DNA from: Streptomyces sp. CBMA152
GTDB lineage: Bacteria; Actinomycetota; Actinomycetes; Streptomycetales; Streptomycetaceae
Length of the DNA stretch: 64,000 bases
NCBI RefSeq assembly: GCF_014596475.1
Contig: NZ_MECJ01000006.1
Span: forward strand, 1-64,000
Direction: 5' to 3'
Shown here one piece after another: positions 51,325 to 60,500 of this stretch. Below the pieces are notes generated by a model, which saw only the letters and a program-made list of their open reading frames with translations, was not told where the DNA came from and searched no databases. The translations under genes and the position numbers were made by a program. Position 1 is the first letter of the stretch. Every line of letters begins with the position of its first letter.

Positions 51325-54003
51325 TCAGCCCGGGACCGTGGCCGTGGGGGTGTTCCAGCCGGAGATGCGCAGGTGGGGCGCGGAACCGTGCAGGTCGGCC
51401 GTGCGGTAGGTGGCGGTGAGGGTGGTCGACTCGCCGGGCCAGAGCGTGACCTGGTTGTCGGTCCACCGCACGGGGAGGACCGGGTTTCCCTTCGCGTCGA
51501 CGACATGGACATCGGTGAGCAACGCCGGCGTGCGGCCCGAGCCGGTGTTCCGCAGTGTGACCGTGGTCGTGGAGCAGCCGTCGTCGGTGGTAGTGGCCGC
51601 CGTCGAGCTGACCTGCGCCTGCGCCATCGAGCCGAGGCCCTTGAGGTCGGCGTAGGCCGTGGTCGGGGTGTGGAACCAGTCGGTGTGCGCGTAGTCGAGG
51701 ACGTCCGCCTTGGTGGAGAGCCAGTACACATTGCGGCTGACCTCGTGGCCCGCGCCGTCGGTGAGCAGCAGCCGGGCCAGATACGTGGTGGACAGCCCGC
51801 TCACCGTCGCCGGGACGGTGAGCGCGGTCGCCCTCGCCCCGTCGCCGCCCACGCTCACACCCGTCACCGTCCCGTCGTACTTCTGGGTCCCGTCGGTGTT
51901 GAAGAGCGTGACCCGGGCGGTGAGCCCAGACGCGGGAGCGTGCCGGGCGTTCACCACGGCGACTGAGCGGTTGTCGTAGGAGTACTGGATGTGCAGCGGC
52001 TCGTTCGCCTTCTTGGCGCCGAAGTAGGCACCGCCCTGGTCGAGGTAACGGTCCATCAACTGCCAGTGCAGCGAGGTCCACCCACTGTTGAACATCCAGT
52101 AGACGACCCCGGTCGCGGGTTTGGTGGCGTCCTTGGCGTTGCGGCCGTACGCCTCGTACTGCGCGCGCACGTTCTCGTACTGGGCGAGCTGCGCCTTGCG
52201 TACGTAGTCGTCGAGGCCCGTGGGGGTGCCGTAGCGGCCGGTCAGGGCGTCGTCGTACAGCTTGAGGGTGGCGAAGGTGGACGAGGGGGAGCGGTGGTAC
52301 TGCTTGGCCGACGGGTTCTTCCAGAGCGTGTCCAGCTCGGCCGGTGACATCATGCGGCGCAGGGTGTCGAGGGTGGGGATGTCCGGGCCCGCGCTGGTCT
52401 CGGAGTTGAAGCCGGTGGCCCCGCCCTCCTGTTTGTTGTACCAGTAGTTCGGCGGCACCCAGTCGTACGGGCCTGTCATCTTCATGCCTGAACTGCCGCT
52501 GATCGGTGACGAGTTGTCGGATGCGGCGGCCACGATCGGCGTCGCCCAGTCGGCCGCGGTGAGCGCGTCCACGTACGTTTTCTCGATCGTCTTGTCGGGG
52601 GCGAAGTCGCTGCCGATCAGGAACGAGACGACACTCGGGTGGTCGCGCAGCCGCGCCGCCTCGGCGGCCATCGACGCCTTCGCGATCGGATAGTCGGCGG
52701 GAGTCCACTTGTCGCCCGGCTCACTGCCGTTGACCTGGCCCTCCCACTTGTCGCAGCACTCCCACCCCGGCAGCGTGAGAACGCCGTAGCGGTCGGCGAG
52801 GTCGAAGAACTCGTCCGGCTCGATGTGTCCTTCCAGGCGGATGGCGTTGAGCCCCAGATCGAGCGCGTACCGCAGCCGGTCCGCCACATACGTCCGGTCC
52901 CACCGCAGATACTCGTCCGGCGACCAGCCGCCACCCTTGATGAGCAGCGGACGGCCGTTGATCGCGTACTGGCGGGCCCCGTCGGCGTTGAGCGGTGCCT
53001 TCACGTCCCGGATGCCGAACGACTCGTGCGCGGTGTCGGACGCGGTGCCGGAGACGGACGCGGTGAGGTCGAGGTCGTACAGCGCCTGGTCGCCCATACC
53101 GGCGGGCCACCACACGCGCGGCGCGGTGAGATGGAGTTGGGGGTATGAAGTGGGAGCGAAGGAGACGGTCTTCGTCTCGTGCGCGGCCAGTGTCACGTCC
53201 TGACTGAACGAGACCGGGCCGATCGTGCCGGAGACCGTGGTGGTCACGGTGCTCGCCGAGTCGTTGCGGGCCTGCGCCTTCACCGTCAGATCGGCGGTCG
53301 CGAGCGAGGGCACGGCGAGGGAGGTGACGACATGCGCGTCCCGCAGCGCGACCGGACCGCCGCGCCGCACCAGCACATCGCGGACGATGCCCATGTTCTG
53401 GTCCGGCGGCGGTTGCAGCCAGTCGATCCACCCCATGGTGAGGTTCTTGTTCGGCTCGTTGGGCTGGATGCGGAAGGCGACGGTGTTGGCGCCCTGTCGC
53501 ACCAGATCGGTGACGTCGAGCTCATGGCGGGTGTACGCACCGGTCACCGCGCTCTTGTCCGCCGCCTGGCGGCCGTTGACGTATACGTCGGCGGCGGAGA
53601 CGACCCCGCTGAAGTCGAGATACGTACGGGAGGAGGTGTCCGCGACGGTGAAGTCCGAGCGGTACCACCACGGGACGGTGAAATCCGCCGCCGGGATGTT
53701 CTTCTGGTTGGTGGAGTAGAACGGGTCCGCGTACTTGCCGTCGGCGAGCAGCGCCGCGAGGACGGTGGAGCGCGGCCCGGCCGGGTACCAACCCGTCGTG
53801 GGGTAGCCGGGGCTCGACACGGCGGCCGGGGAGTCGGTGACCTTGGCGGTGGACTGGATGGCGTAGCCGGAGAGCGGGGTCGTGGAAGGGGCAACTGCCG
53901 TATGGGGTGCGGAAGTTGCCGACGAGACCCCGGAGGCGAGGGCGAGGGTGAGGCTCAGGGCGGCGAGGAGGTGAAGGGGGCGGTGACGGTGACGGTAGAG
54001 CAC
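51325..54003 (-). CDS. csxA: Secreted exo-beta-D-glucosaminidase (GH2, CsxA-like)
   Basis: 892 aa from GTG (GGGAG 6 nt upstream). Signal peptide (1 to ~33, LALASGVSSATSA-AP), GH2 sugar-binding domain (~60-190), Ig-like domain (~200-310), TIM barrel (~320-640) with GHIEPDEFFDLADRYG and the marker GWECCDKWEG, ISGSSGMKMTGPYDW and MFNSGWTSLHWQLMDRYLDQ, then C-terminal beta domains. It releases glucosamine from chitosan ends. It lacks the extra CBM35 of the Amycolatopsis enzyme. A 21-bp operator lies upstream and a ROK regulator gene is next door. Confidence 0.9.
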   Translation of the reverse strand: MLYRHRHRPLHLLAALSLTLALASGVSSATSAPHTAVAPSTTPLSGYAIQSTAKVTDSPAAVSSPGYPTTGWYPAGPRSTVLAALLADGKYADPFYSTNQKNIPAADFTVPWWYRSDFTVADTSSRTYLDFSGVVSAADVYVNGRQAADKSAVTGAYTRHELDVTDLVRQGANTVAFRIQPNEPNKNLTMGWIDWLQPPPDQNMGIVRDVLVRRGGPVALRDAHVVTSLAVPSLATADLTVKAQARNDSASTVTTTVSGTIGPVSFSQDVTLAAHETKTVSFAPTSYPQLHLTAPRVWWPAGMGDQALYDLDLTASVSGTASDTAHESFGIRDVKAPLNADGARQYAINGRPLLIKGGGWSPDEYLRWDRTYVADRLRYALDLGLNAIRLEGHIEPDEFFDLADRYGVLTLPGWECCDKWEGQVNGSEPGDKWTPADYPIAKASMAAEAARLRDHPSVVSFLIGSDFAPDKTIEKTYVDALTAADWATPIVAAASDNSSPISGSSGMKMTGPYDWVPPNYWYNKQEGGATGFNSETSAGPDIPTLDTLRRMMSPAELDTLWKNPSAKQYHRSPSSTFATLKLYDDALTGRYGTPTGLDDYVRKAQLAQYENVRAQYEAYGRNAKDATKPATGVVYWMFNSGWTSLHWQLMDRYLDQGGAYFGAKKANEPLHIQYSYDNRSVAVVNARHAPASGLTARVTLFNTDGTQKYDGTVTGVSVGGDGARATALTVPATVSGLSTTYLARLLLTDGAGHEVSRNVYWLSTKADVLDYAHTDWFHTPTTAYADLKGLGSMAQAQVSSTAATTTDDGCSTTTVTLRNTGSGRTPALLTDVHVVDAKGNPVLPVRWTDNQVTLWPGESTTLTATYRTADLHGSAPHLRISGWNTPTATVPG

Positions 54004-54031
54004 GGTGGTCTCCCGACAGCTCAAAGTATCA

Positions 54032-54052
54032 AGTTAGGAAGCCTTACTAACT
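54032..54052 (-). promoter_or_regulatory. ROK/CsnR-type operator upstream of the glucosaminidase
   Basis: A 21-bp palindrome, AGTTAGGAAG-C-CTTACTAACT, with one mismatch between arms, 29 bp upstream of the start. It closely resembles the CsnR box known from Streptomyces chitosanase genes. Confidence 0.8.
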
Positions 54053-54137
54053 CGCTTCCGAAGCTAGAGATATGAGCGATCCATGTCAACGAGGCGTGGG
54101 GCGTGCCGAGTCGGCGCACCTCATGCACGTCAACGGC

Positions 54138-55340
54138 TCAGCGGCCCCCGGAGGAGCGGCTGCGCCGCTCGAAGGTCACATCCCGCGCCGTCCCGAGCGC
54201 CGTCGCCACCGCGCCCATCAGCACCGCGTCCTCGCCGAGCGAACTCGGCGCCACCTTCGGGCGCAGCGGGGTCAGGGTGCGCAGCGTCTCCCGTACAGTC
54301 CGCAGCAGCAGATCCGCGCTGTGGCCTACGCCGCCGCCGAGCACGACCAGATCCGGGTCGAGCACGGCCGCGACCGCCGCGACCGTGTGCGCCAGGCGCT
54401 CGCCCTCCAGCTCGACCGCCTTGACCGCGGCCGGGTCTCCGGACCGCGCGGCCTCGAAGACGTCCTTCGCGGTCAGCGGGCCCGCCATCCCGTGCGAGCG
54501 CGCGGCGGCCACCACGGCGTCCCCGGAGACCGCGTCCTCAAGCGTGTCGGCACCGCGCCGGCCGGGCCAGGGCAGGAAGCCGATCTCACCGGCGCCGCCG
54601 TGCGCGCCCGTGAAGAGGCGGCCCTCGCTGACCACGCCCATGCCGAGCCCGGTGCCGATCATCACGTACACGAAAAGGCGGCTGCCCGCCCCGACGCCGA
54701 AGGTGTACTCACCGAGGGCCGCGAGATTGGCGTCGTTGTGGACCGCCAGCGGCATCCCGAGTCCGTCGCGCATCCGGTCGAACAGGCCCGGGCGTCCCCA
54801 TCCGGGCAGATGCTGCGCGTACCGCACCCGCCGCTTCTCCGCGTCGTACACACCGGGCGTGCCGACGACGGCCTGGGCGACCTTGTCCGCGTCGACGTGG
54901 GAACCGGCGACCAGCTGATGCGCGGTGGCGACGACGAGGTCGGCCATGGTGCCCGAGGTGCGGGCCTGGTTGCGGACCTCGGAGCGGGCCACCACCGTGC
55001 CGTCCAGATCGGCGAGCGCGACCCGCAGCCAGGCGCGGCCGATGTCGATGCCGAGCGCGTACCCGGCGGTCGGATCGGGGGCGTAGAGCACGGCCGAGCG
55101 GCCGCGCTCGGGGATGTGCGTACCCGCCTCACGGACCAGTCCGGTGGCCTCAAGGGCGGCGAGCGCGCTGGAGACGGTGGGCTTGGACAGGCCGGTCTCG
55201 CGGGCGAGTTGGGCGCGCGAGGCCGGGCCGCCGGAGCGCAGCCGGTCCAGGAGCAGACGTTCGTTGCCGCTGCGCTGGCGCTGTGGGTTCCAGGGCCGCT
55301 CACCCTCGTCGCTGCTGGTCATCGCACCATTGTCACGCAT
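54138..55340 (-). CDS. ROK-family transcriptional repressor
   Basis: 400 aa from ATG at 55340 (CTGGAG close upstream; ATG at 55322 also possible). N-terminal winged helix-turn-helix (~35-90: SRAQLARETGLSKPTVSSAL), then ROK sugar-kinase-like domain (~95-390) with ALGIDIGRAWLRVALADLDG, HNDANLAALGEY, GTGLGMGVV and PDLVVLGGGVG. Two typical ROK Cys zinc ligands (CxCGxxGC) are not seen. It probably represses the adjacent GH2 gene and itself, in the manner of CsnR; the inducer would be a chitosan oligomer. Confidence 0.88.
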   Translation of the reverse strand: MRDNGAMTSSDEGERPWNPQRQRSGNERLLLDRLRSGGPASRAQLARETGLSKPTVSSALAALEATGLVREAGTHIPERGRSAVLYAPDPTAGYALGIDIGRAWLRVALADLDGTVVARSEVRNQARTSGTMADLVVATAHQLVAGSHVDADKVAQAVVGTPGVYDAEKRRVRYAQHLPGWGRPGLFDRMRDGLGMPLAVHNDANLAALGEYTFGVGAGSRLFVYVMIGTGLGMGVVSEGRLFTGAHGGAGEIGFLPWPGRRGADTLEDAVSGDAVVAAARSHGMAGPLTAKDVFEAARSGDPAAVKAVELEGERLAHTVAAVAAVLDPDLVVLGGGVGHSADLLLRTVRETLRTLTPLRPKVAPSSLGEDAVLMGAVATALGTARDVTFERRSRSSGGR

Positions 55341-55377
55341 CGCTCCAGACCGCTTCCTGACAACCTCTTGACGCTCA

Positions 55378-55396
55378 AAGTAAAGGTACTTAACTT
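55378..55396. promoter_or_regulatory. Possible ROK operator between the repressor and permease genes
   Basis: AAGTAAAGG-T-ACTTAACTT, a 19-bp imperfect palindrome (7 of 9 positions pair) sharing an A/T-rich core with the 54032 operator. Divergent genes flank it. Confidence 0.45.
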
Positions 55397-55429
55397 GAGC
55401 ACGCCCCGCGCCGACCAGGGAGGCCCCTC

Positions 55430-56878
55430 GTGTCCGGATCCCCGCCCCCGACCGGCGGTTTCGTCCGCCGTATCGGACTCTTCCAGGCCACCGCCATCAA
55501 CATGAGCCAGATGTGCGGCATCGGCCCGTTCGTCACCATCCCGCTGATGGTCGCCGCCTTCGGTGGACCGCAGGCCGTCATCGGATTCGTCGCCGGAGCG
55601 GTCCTCGCCCTCGCCGACGGTCTCATCTGGGCCGAACTCGGCGCCTCGCTGCCCGGTTCCGGCGGCAGTTACGTCTATCTGCGCCAGGCCTTCCAGTACC
55701 GCAGCGGACGCCTGATGCCGTTCCTGTTCGTCTGGACGGCGATGCTCTTCATCCCGCTGATCATGTCCACGGGCGTGGTCGGCTTCGTGCAGTACCTCGG
55801 CTACCTCGCCCCGCACATGAGCGACACCACCGGCGACCTCGTCGGGCTCGGCATGATCGTGCTGGTCGTGCTGCTGCTGTGGCGCGGCATCGAGAACATC
55901 GCGCGGCTCACCGCCGTCATGTGGGCCGTGATGATCGCCTCGGTGGCCATGGTGATCGTCGCCGCCGCGACCGACTTCAGCCCCCACCGCGCCTTCACCT
56001 ACCCGGCACACGCCTTCGAGCTCACCGGCAGCCACTTCTGGCTCGGCTTCGCCGCGGGCCTCACCATCGGCATCTACGACTACCTCGGCTACAACACCAC
56101 CGCGTACATGGGCGCGGAGATCAAGAACCCCGGCCGCAACCTGCCGCGCTCCATCATCTACTCCATCGTCGGCATCATGGCGATCTATCTGCTCCTCCAG
56201 ATCGGCACCCTCGGCGTCATCGACTGGAAGCGGATGACCGACCCCGGCGACATCGCCTCGACCTCGGTCGCCTCCGCCGTACTGGAGGAGACCTGGGGCA
56301 AGGGCGCCGCCGACGTCGTCACGGTCCTCATCCTCGTCACCGCCTTCGCCTCGGTCTTCACCGGACTGCTCGGCGGCTCGCGCGTGCCCTACGACGCGGC
56401 CCGCGAGCGCGTCTTCTTCCGCCCGTACGCGAAACTCCACGCCAAGCACCGCTTCCCGATGCTGGGCCTCGCCACCATGGGCGTCATCACGGCAATCGGC
56501 TTCCTCATCGGCCGCCACACTGATCTCGCCACCCTCATCCAACTGCTCACCACGGTGATGGTGTTGGTCCAGGCGCTCGCGCAGATCGCCGCCGTGACGG
56601 TCCTGCGAAGGCGGCAACCCACCCTGCGCCGCCCGTACAAGATGTGGCTCTACCCGCTGCCGAGCCTGGTCGCCCTCGTCGGCTGGCTGGTGATCTACGG
56701 GTACGCCGACAAGAACTCGCCCGGCCGCCATCCCATCGAGTGGTCGCTGGCCTGGCTCGCGCTGGGATGCGTCGCGTTCGTGGTGTGGGCGCGCTTCGAG
56801 AAGGTGTGGCCGTTCGGTCCGCGCGAGGTGCGTGAGGAGTACGTGGAGAACCCGGTCGCGGACGAGGTGAGCGCCTGA
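55430..56878 (+). CDS. APC-family amino acid/polyamine permease
   Basis: 482 aa from GTG with GGGAGG upstream. Twelve or so hydrophobic segments. Starts FVRRIGLFQATAINMSQMCG, with the APC-type unwound TM1 region GIGPFVTIPLM, and has IYDYLGYNTTAYMGAEIKNP in the TM6 region. Substrate unknown. Divergent from the ROK regulator, so it may be under the same operator and import something connected with amino sugars, but that is inference. Confidence 0.85.
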   Translation: MSGSPPPTGGFVRRIGLFQATAINMSQMCGIGPFVTIPLMVAAFGGPQAVIGFVAGAVLALADGLIWAELGASLPGSGGSYVYLRQAFQYRSGRLMPFLFVWTAMLFIPLIMSTGVVGFVQYLGYLAPHMSDTTGDLVGLGMIVLVVLLLWRGIENIARLTAVMWAVMIASVAMVIVAAATDFSPHRAFTYPAHAFELTGSHFWLGFAAGLTIGIYDYLGYNTTAYMGAEIKNPGRNLPRSIIYSIVGIMAIYLLLQIGTLGVIDWKRMTDPGDIASTSVASAVLEETWGKGAADVVTVLILVTAFASVFTGLLGGSRVPYDAARERVFFRPYAKLHAKHRFPMLGLATMGVITAIGFLIGRHTDLATLIQLLTTVMVLVQALAQIAAVTVLRRRQPTLRRPYKMWLYPLPSLVALVGWLVIYGYADKNSPGRHPIEWSLAWLALGCVAFVVWARFEKVWPFGPREVREEYVENPVADEVSA

Positions 56879-56944
56879 CGGTGTACGTACGCGAGTCGGC
56901 CCCCGCCATGTGACTGACAGGGGCCAACTGTCTGATGTGCAGGG

Positions 56945-58438
56945 TCAGTTGCCACCCTCCTCGGTGATCGGTATCGACTTCGAGAGCGGGGTGGTCACGG
57001 CCGGGGCCTGACCGTTGGCGCCCTGACCGGTGGAGCCGTTCTGGTTCATCGACGAGAGGAGCTGGCGCGCCAGGCCGAGGCCCGTGCCGCCCATCGTCAG
57101 CGCCTTGGCGAACATCTCGGACATGCCTTCGGCGCCGTTCAGGAGCACCATGTGCTCCACGTTGCCGAACGCGCTCGCGCCCGCCTCCACGATCTGCGGC
57201 CAGTTCTCGGCGAGTTGCTGCGCGACCACGGCCTCCTGGTTCTCCGCCAGGGCCGCCGCGCGCGCCTTGATCGCCTCGGCCTCGGCCAGACCCTTGGCCC
57301 GTGCCGACTCGGCCTCCGCGAGGCCACGGGCCTGCGTCGCCGCGGCCTCGGCCTCACCGGTGGCCCGGGTCGCCGTCGCCGCGGCAAGTCCCCGCGCCTC
57401 GGTCGCCTGGGCCTCGGCGGCCGCGGCCGCCTTGACCCGGGCCGCCTCGGCGGCGGAGGCCAGTTCGGTCTCCTTCGCCTTGGCCTGGGCGGCCGAGATC
57501 CGCGCGTCGCGCTCGGCCTCGGCCATCGTCCGCTTCTGGTACGCCTGCGCGTCCGCGGGCTTGCGCACATCCGCCTGGAGCTGCTGCTCACGGCGGTGGG
57601 CCTCCAGCTCCGCGACCCGGGTCTCCTGGACCACGACCTCCTGGCGGGCGGCCGCCTCGGCGAGGGGCCCGGCCTGCTGGGACTTGGCGGCCGCCTTGTC
57701 CCGCTCGGCCTGATAACCGGCCTGGAGGATCTCGCTGTCCCGGGTCGCCTCCGACATCCGGGCGAACGCCTGCTGCTCGGCCTCGGTGGCCAGCAGATTG
57801 GCCTCGGCCTGCGCGATCCGCGCGTCCCGCTGCACCGCTGCGGCGTGCGGCATCGCGAGGTTCTTGATGTAGCCGGTCGGGTCCTCGATCTCGTGGATCT
57901 GCAGCGAGTCGACGATCAGCCCCAGCTTCTCCATCTCCGTACCGCAGGCGGCCCGGGTCTGGCCGGTGAGCTTCTCCCGGTCGCGGATCATGTCCTCGAC
58001 CGTCAACCCGCCCACAATGGACCGCAGATGGCCCGCGAAGACATTGTGGACGCGCTCCGACATCATCTTCTGCTGGTCCAGGAAACGCCGTCCGGCGTTG
58101 GCGATCGACACGAAGTCGTCGCCCACCTTGAAGATGACGACGCCCCGCACCCGCAGCGGGATGCCCTGATGCGTCACACAGTCCACCGACAGCTCGGTCT
58201 CGTTGAGATCGAGCGACAGCTTCCTGACCGCCTGCACTCCCGGCAGTACGAGCGTTCCGCGCCCGGTGACGATCCGGAATCCCATGCCCTCGCCGAGGCC
58301 CTCGGTCTTGTGCTTGGAACCGGAGATGATGAGTGCTTCGTTCGGTTCGGCCACCCGCCACATGAGCTTGAACAGGCCGACCAGAACGATTACAGCGGCG
58401 AGAACGAGCCCCGCCACGACGCCGATGACCATCGGCAT
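56945..58438 (-). CDS. Flotillin-like SPFH membrane protein
   Basis: 497 aa. One N-terminal membrane segment (IGVVAGLVLAAVIVLVGLFKL), SPFH domain (~35-205: LPGVQAVRKLSLDLNE, THQGIPLRVRGVVIFKV), then a long Ala/Glu/Lys-rich coiled coil (~210-430), then a Gly/Gln tail. Flotillins organise membrane microdomains. An NfeD-like small gene lies upstream on the same strand, 166 bp away, the usual partner. ATG at 58438 is close to AAGGGGG; 58432 is also possible. Confidence 0.9.
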   Translation of the reverse strand: MPMVIGVVAGLVLAAVIVLVGLFKLMWRVAEPNEALIISGSKHKTEGLGEGMGFRIVTGRGTLVLPGVQAVRKLSLDLNETELSVDCVTHQGIPLRVRGVVIFKVGDDFVSIANAGRRFLDQQKMMSERVHNVFAGHLRSIVGGLTVEDMIRDREKLTGQTRAACGTEMEKLGLIVDSLQIHEIEDPTGYIKNLAMPHAAAVQRDARIAQAEANLLATEAEQQAFARMSEATRDSEILQAGYQAERDKAAAKSQQAGPLAEAAARQEVVVQETRVAELEAHRREQQLQADVRKPADAQAYQKRTMAEAERDARISAAQAKAKETELASAAEAARVKAAAAAEAQATEARGLAAATATRATGEAEAAATQARGLAEAESARAKGLAEAEAIKARAAALAENQEAVVAQQLAENWPQIVEAGASAFGNVEHMVLLNGAEGMSEMFAKALTMGGTGLGLARQLLSSMNQNGSTGQGANGQAPAVTTPLSKSIPITEEGGN

Positions 58439-58604
58439 ACGCCCCCTTTTGACGTGGTGCCATTCGGCACCGACGAAGGGAGTTTGCTCCTGGCCGCGTC
58501 ATGGGAGAAGACGCTGACGGTTCCTTGTCGCAATCTTGATACCAGCAGGTGACAGGGGTGGGATCAGCCCCGAACCGGCCCCGCTCGGCTGATCGCCGCA
58601 GGGC

Positions 58605-58835
58605 TCAACTGTCGTACGCGGGCGTCACATAGACGGTCCTCGGCGGCAGATATTCGACAACCGTGACCACCGTCCCGGTTTCGATCCGGTCCTTCGCCAT
58701 GGCCGGATACGCGAGGAAGTGCTCGGCGCCGCCCCGGATGCGCACGATGACCTCGCCGACCAGACCGGGCCCGATGGTGCCGGTCACCCGGCCGAGCAGT
58801 CCCACCATGGAGTCGTCCCCCGTGTCGTAACCCAT
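58605..58835 (-). CDS. Small NfeD-like OB-fold protein, flotillin partner
   Basis: 76 aa, ATG with GGGGAGG upstream (58808 is an inner ATG). Sequence is mostly beta: LLGRVTGTIGPGLVGEVIVR, GTVVTVVEYLPPRTVYV. It lacks the membrane part of NfeD and matches only the soluble OB-fold. Adjacent to the flotillin gene, in the same direction. Confidence 0.75.
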   Translation of the reverse strand: MGYDTGDDSMVGLLGRVTGTIGPGLVGEVIVRIRGGAEHFLAYPAMAKDRIETGTVVTVVEYLPPRTVYVTPAYDS

Positions 58836-58943
58836 GTCCGACCACCTCCCCTTGGGGTGGAGGGTATATCCGGTTGTGGCCGTATCGACTTCGGCCATCC
58901 GCCGGACCCGGGCCCCGGTGCTTCTGGAAGGATGCCGAACGCG

Positions 58944-59966
58944 ATGAGTCAAGCAACCGAGCAGCCCGCCGAACGTCCCGTCCCGACCAGCGCCGATGTC
59001 GCGCGACTCGCCGGAGTGTCCCGCGCGACGGTCAGCTATGTACTCAACAACACCTCGGCCGTACGGATCAGCGAACCCACCCGGGTACGGGTGCGGGAGG
59101 CGGCCGAGGAGCTGGGGTACGTGCCGCACGCAGCCGCCCGAAGTCTGCGCGCCGGGCACACCCGGATCGTGCTGCTGCCCAGCGGGCACACCCCCGTCGG
59201 ACCGCTCTACAGCAGCTTCCTCGACGAACTCCAGTGCGCGCTGCGGCACCTGGACTACACCGTCGTGCAGTACGCCAGTCTCGGCCTCGGCGCCGACGAC
59301 GCGGCCCGCGCGTGGGCCGAGCTGCGGCCGGTCGCGGTGATCTCCCCGGGGGAGATCGAACTGACCGCGCAGGGCGTCGAGTTGCTGAAGCGGTCGGGGG
59401 CGCGGGCGGTGATAACGCTCGCCCCGCAGCGCGTCGAGGGCACGCACGCGCTGGTGATGGACCAGCGCGAGATCGGCCTGTGCGCGGTCCGCCACCTCCT
59501 GGAGCGCGGCCACCGCCGCATCGGCGTGGTCGTCCCCACCGCGCCCGGCCTGGACCTCTTCGCCCGCCCCCGCCTGGCGGGCGCGCGCAAGGCGGTCGCC
59601 GGGACGGACGCGGTGGTCGAGCCGCTGGAGATGGCGTACGAGGAGGAGTCCGCGGCGCGGCTCGCCCGGCGGTGGCGGGGGCTCGGGCTGGACGCGGTGT
59701 TCGCGTACAACGACGAGTACGCGATGCTTCTGCTGCGCGCGCTCCAGGACGCGGGCGTCTCGGTCCCGGCCGAGGCGGCGGTGATCGGCGCGGACGATCT
59801 GTTGCTGGGCCGCCTCCTGCGTCCCCGCCTCACCACGGTCCGCGTCGACATGGTCGCGGGCCGCGACCTGGCTTCGCTGGTGGACGGTGTGGTCCGTGAC
59901 CCGACGGGGGTGGGCGAGCGTCGAGACCTGCTCACGGCGAGCGTGGTGCGACGGGAGTCGACGTGA
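58944..59966 (+). CDS. LacI-family transcriptional regulator
   Basis: 340 aa from ATG of MSQATEQP (58932 is an alternative with GGAAGG too close). Helix-turn-helix TSADVARLAGVSRATVSYVL followed by the hinge (LGYVPHAAARSLRAG), then a periplasmic-binding-like domain with VFAYNDEYAMLLLRAL and VIGADDLLLG. Inducer and targets unknown; no sugar genes adjoin it. Confidence 0.9.
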   Translation: MSQATEQPAERPVPTSADVARLAGVSRATVSYVLNNTSAVRISEPTRVRVREAAEELGYVPHAAARSLRAGHTRIVLLPSGHTPVGPLYSSFLDELQCALRHLDYTVVQYASLGLGADDAARAWAELRPVAVISPGEIELTAQGVELLKRSGARAVITLAPQRVEGTHALVMDQREIGLCAVRHLLERGHRRIGVVVPTAPGLDLFARPRLAGARKAVAGTDAVVEPLEMAYEEESAARLARRWRGLGLDAVFAYNDEYAMLLLRALQDAGVSVPAEAAVIGADDLLLGRLLRPRLTTVRVDMVAGRDLASLVDGVVRDPTGVGERRDLLTASVVRREST

Positions 59967-60018
59967 TCGGTGTTCGGCCGCGGGCCGTGGGTGCCTGCTT
60001 GAGGGCTTGGACTTCGGC

Positions 60019-60149
60019 TGCGGATCGTGCGTGGTTGCTCGCGCAGTTCCCCGCGCCCCTAAAGGCCTGTGGCTGAGGCAAGTTCTGCGGCTGCGGCGGA
60101 CTACCTAGGGGCGCGGGGAACTGCGCGACCAGCCACGCACGGTCCGCAG
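60019..60149. repeat. Dispersed repeat as a large inverted pair (copies 2 and 3)
   Basis: The left arm (60019-60060) is the reverse complement, with few mismatches, of the right arm (60107-60149, from AGGGGCGCGGGGAACTGCG to GGTCCGCAG). The right arm is also nearly the same as 26598-26640. The spacer is 46 bp. The pair can form a ~43-bp cruciform or terminator-like hairpin between the LacI gene and the next gene. Confidence 0.82.
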
Positions 60150-60236
60150 CTGAAAGGGCGCCCCACCGGGGGAAATCCGCCCCGCCATGGAGTGGCGCGC
60201 CGGGACGCACCCCGCACCCCGCCTAGCGTGAGCAAC

Positions 60237-60500
60237 ATGCCCGCACACCCCACCCGCTTCGAGATCCTCCTCGTCCCCGCCCACGTGGAAACCCGTGGAA
60301 ACGCGAGCGTCGCCGACAGTGCCGTCCGCTCGGCCGTGGTCGAGGCGACCGGTGAGAGGGGGGAGACGGGGTACCCGCGGTACGCCGGCCACGGACTCGT
60401 CGCCGACATCGACCCCCGGACCCGTACCGTCGAGGCCCTGCTGGTCGACGGCGTGGAGCTCGACTACGGCCTCACCGCGCTCATCGCCCCCGAGGAGTGA
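60237..60500 (+). CDS. Small hypothetical protein
   Basis: 87 aa from ATG at 60237; GTG at 60228 is in frame and equally lacks a Shine-Dalgarno, so translation could be leaderless (TAGCGT just upstream). Compact alpha/beta-looking sequence (FEILLVPAHVETRGN, YPRYAGHGLVADIDPRTRTV) with no known domain. The last 37 bp overlap the convergent IclR gene. Confidence 0.6.
   Translation: MPAHPTRFEILLVPAHVETRGNASVADSAVRSAVVEATGERGETGYPRYAGHGLVADIDPRTRTVEALLVDGVELDYGLTALIAPEE

Noticed and set aside
54138..55340. Treating the ROK protein as a glucokinase
   Set aside because: It has an N-terminal winged helix-turn-helix and lacks the ROK zinc-binding Cys motif, so it is a regulator.
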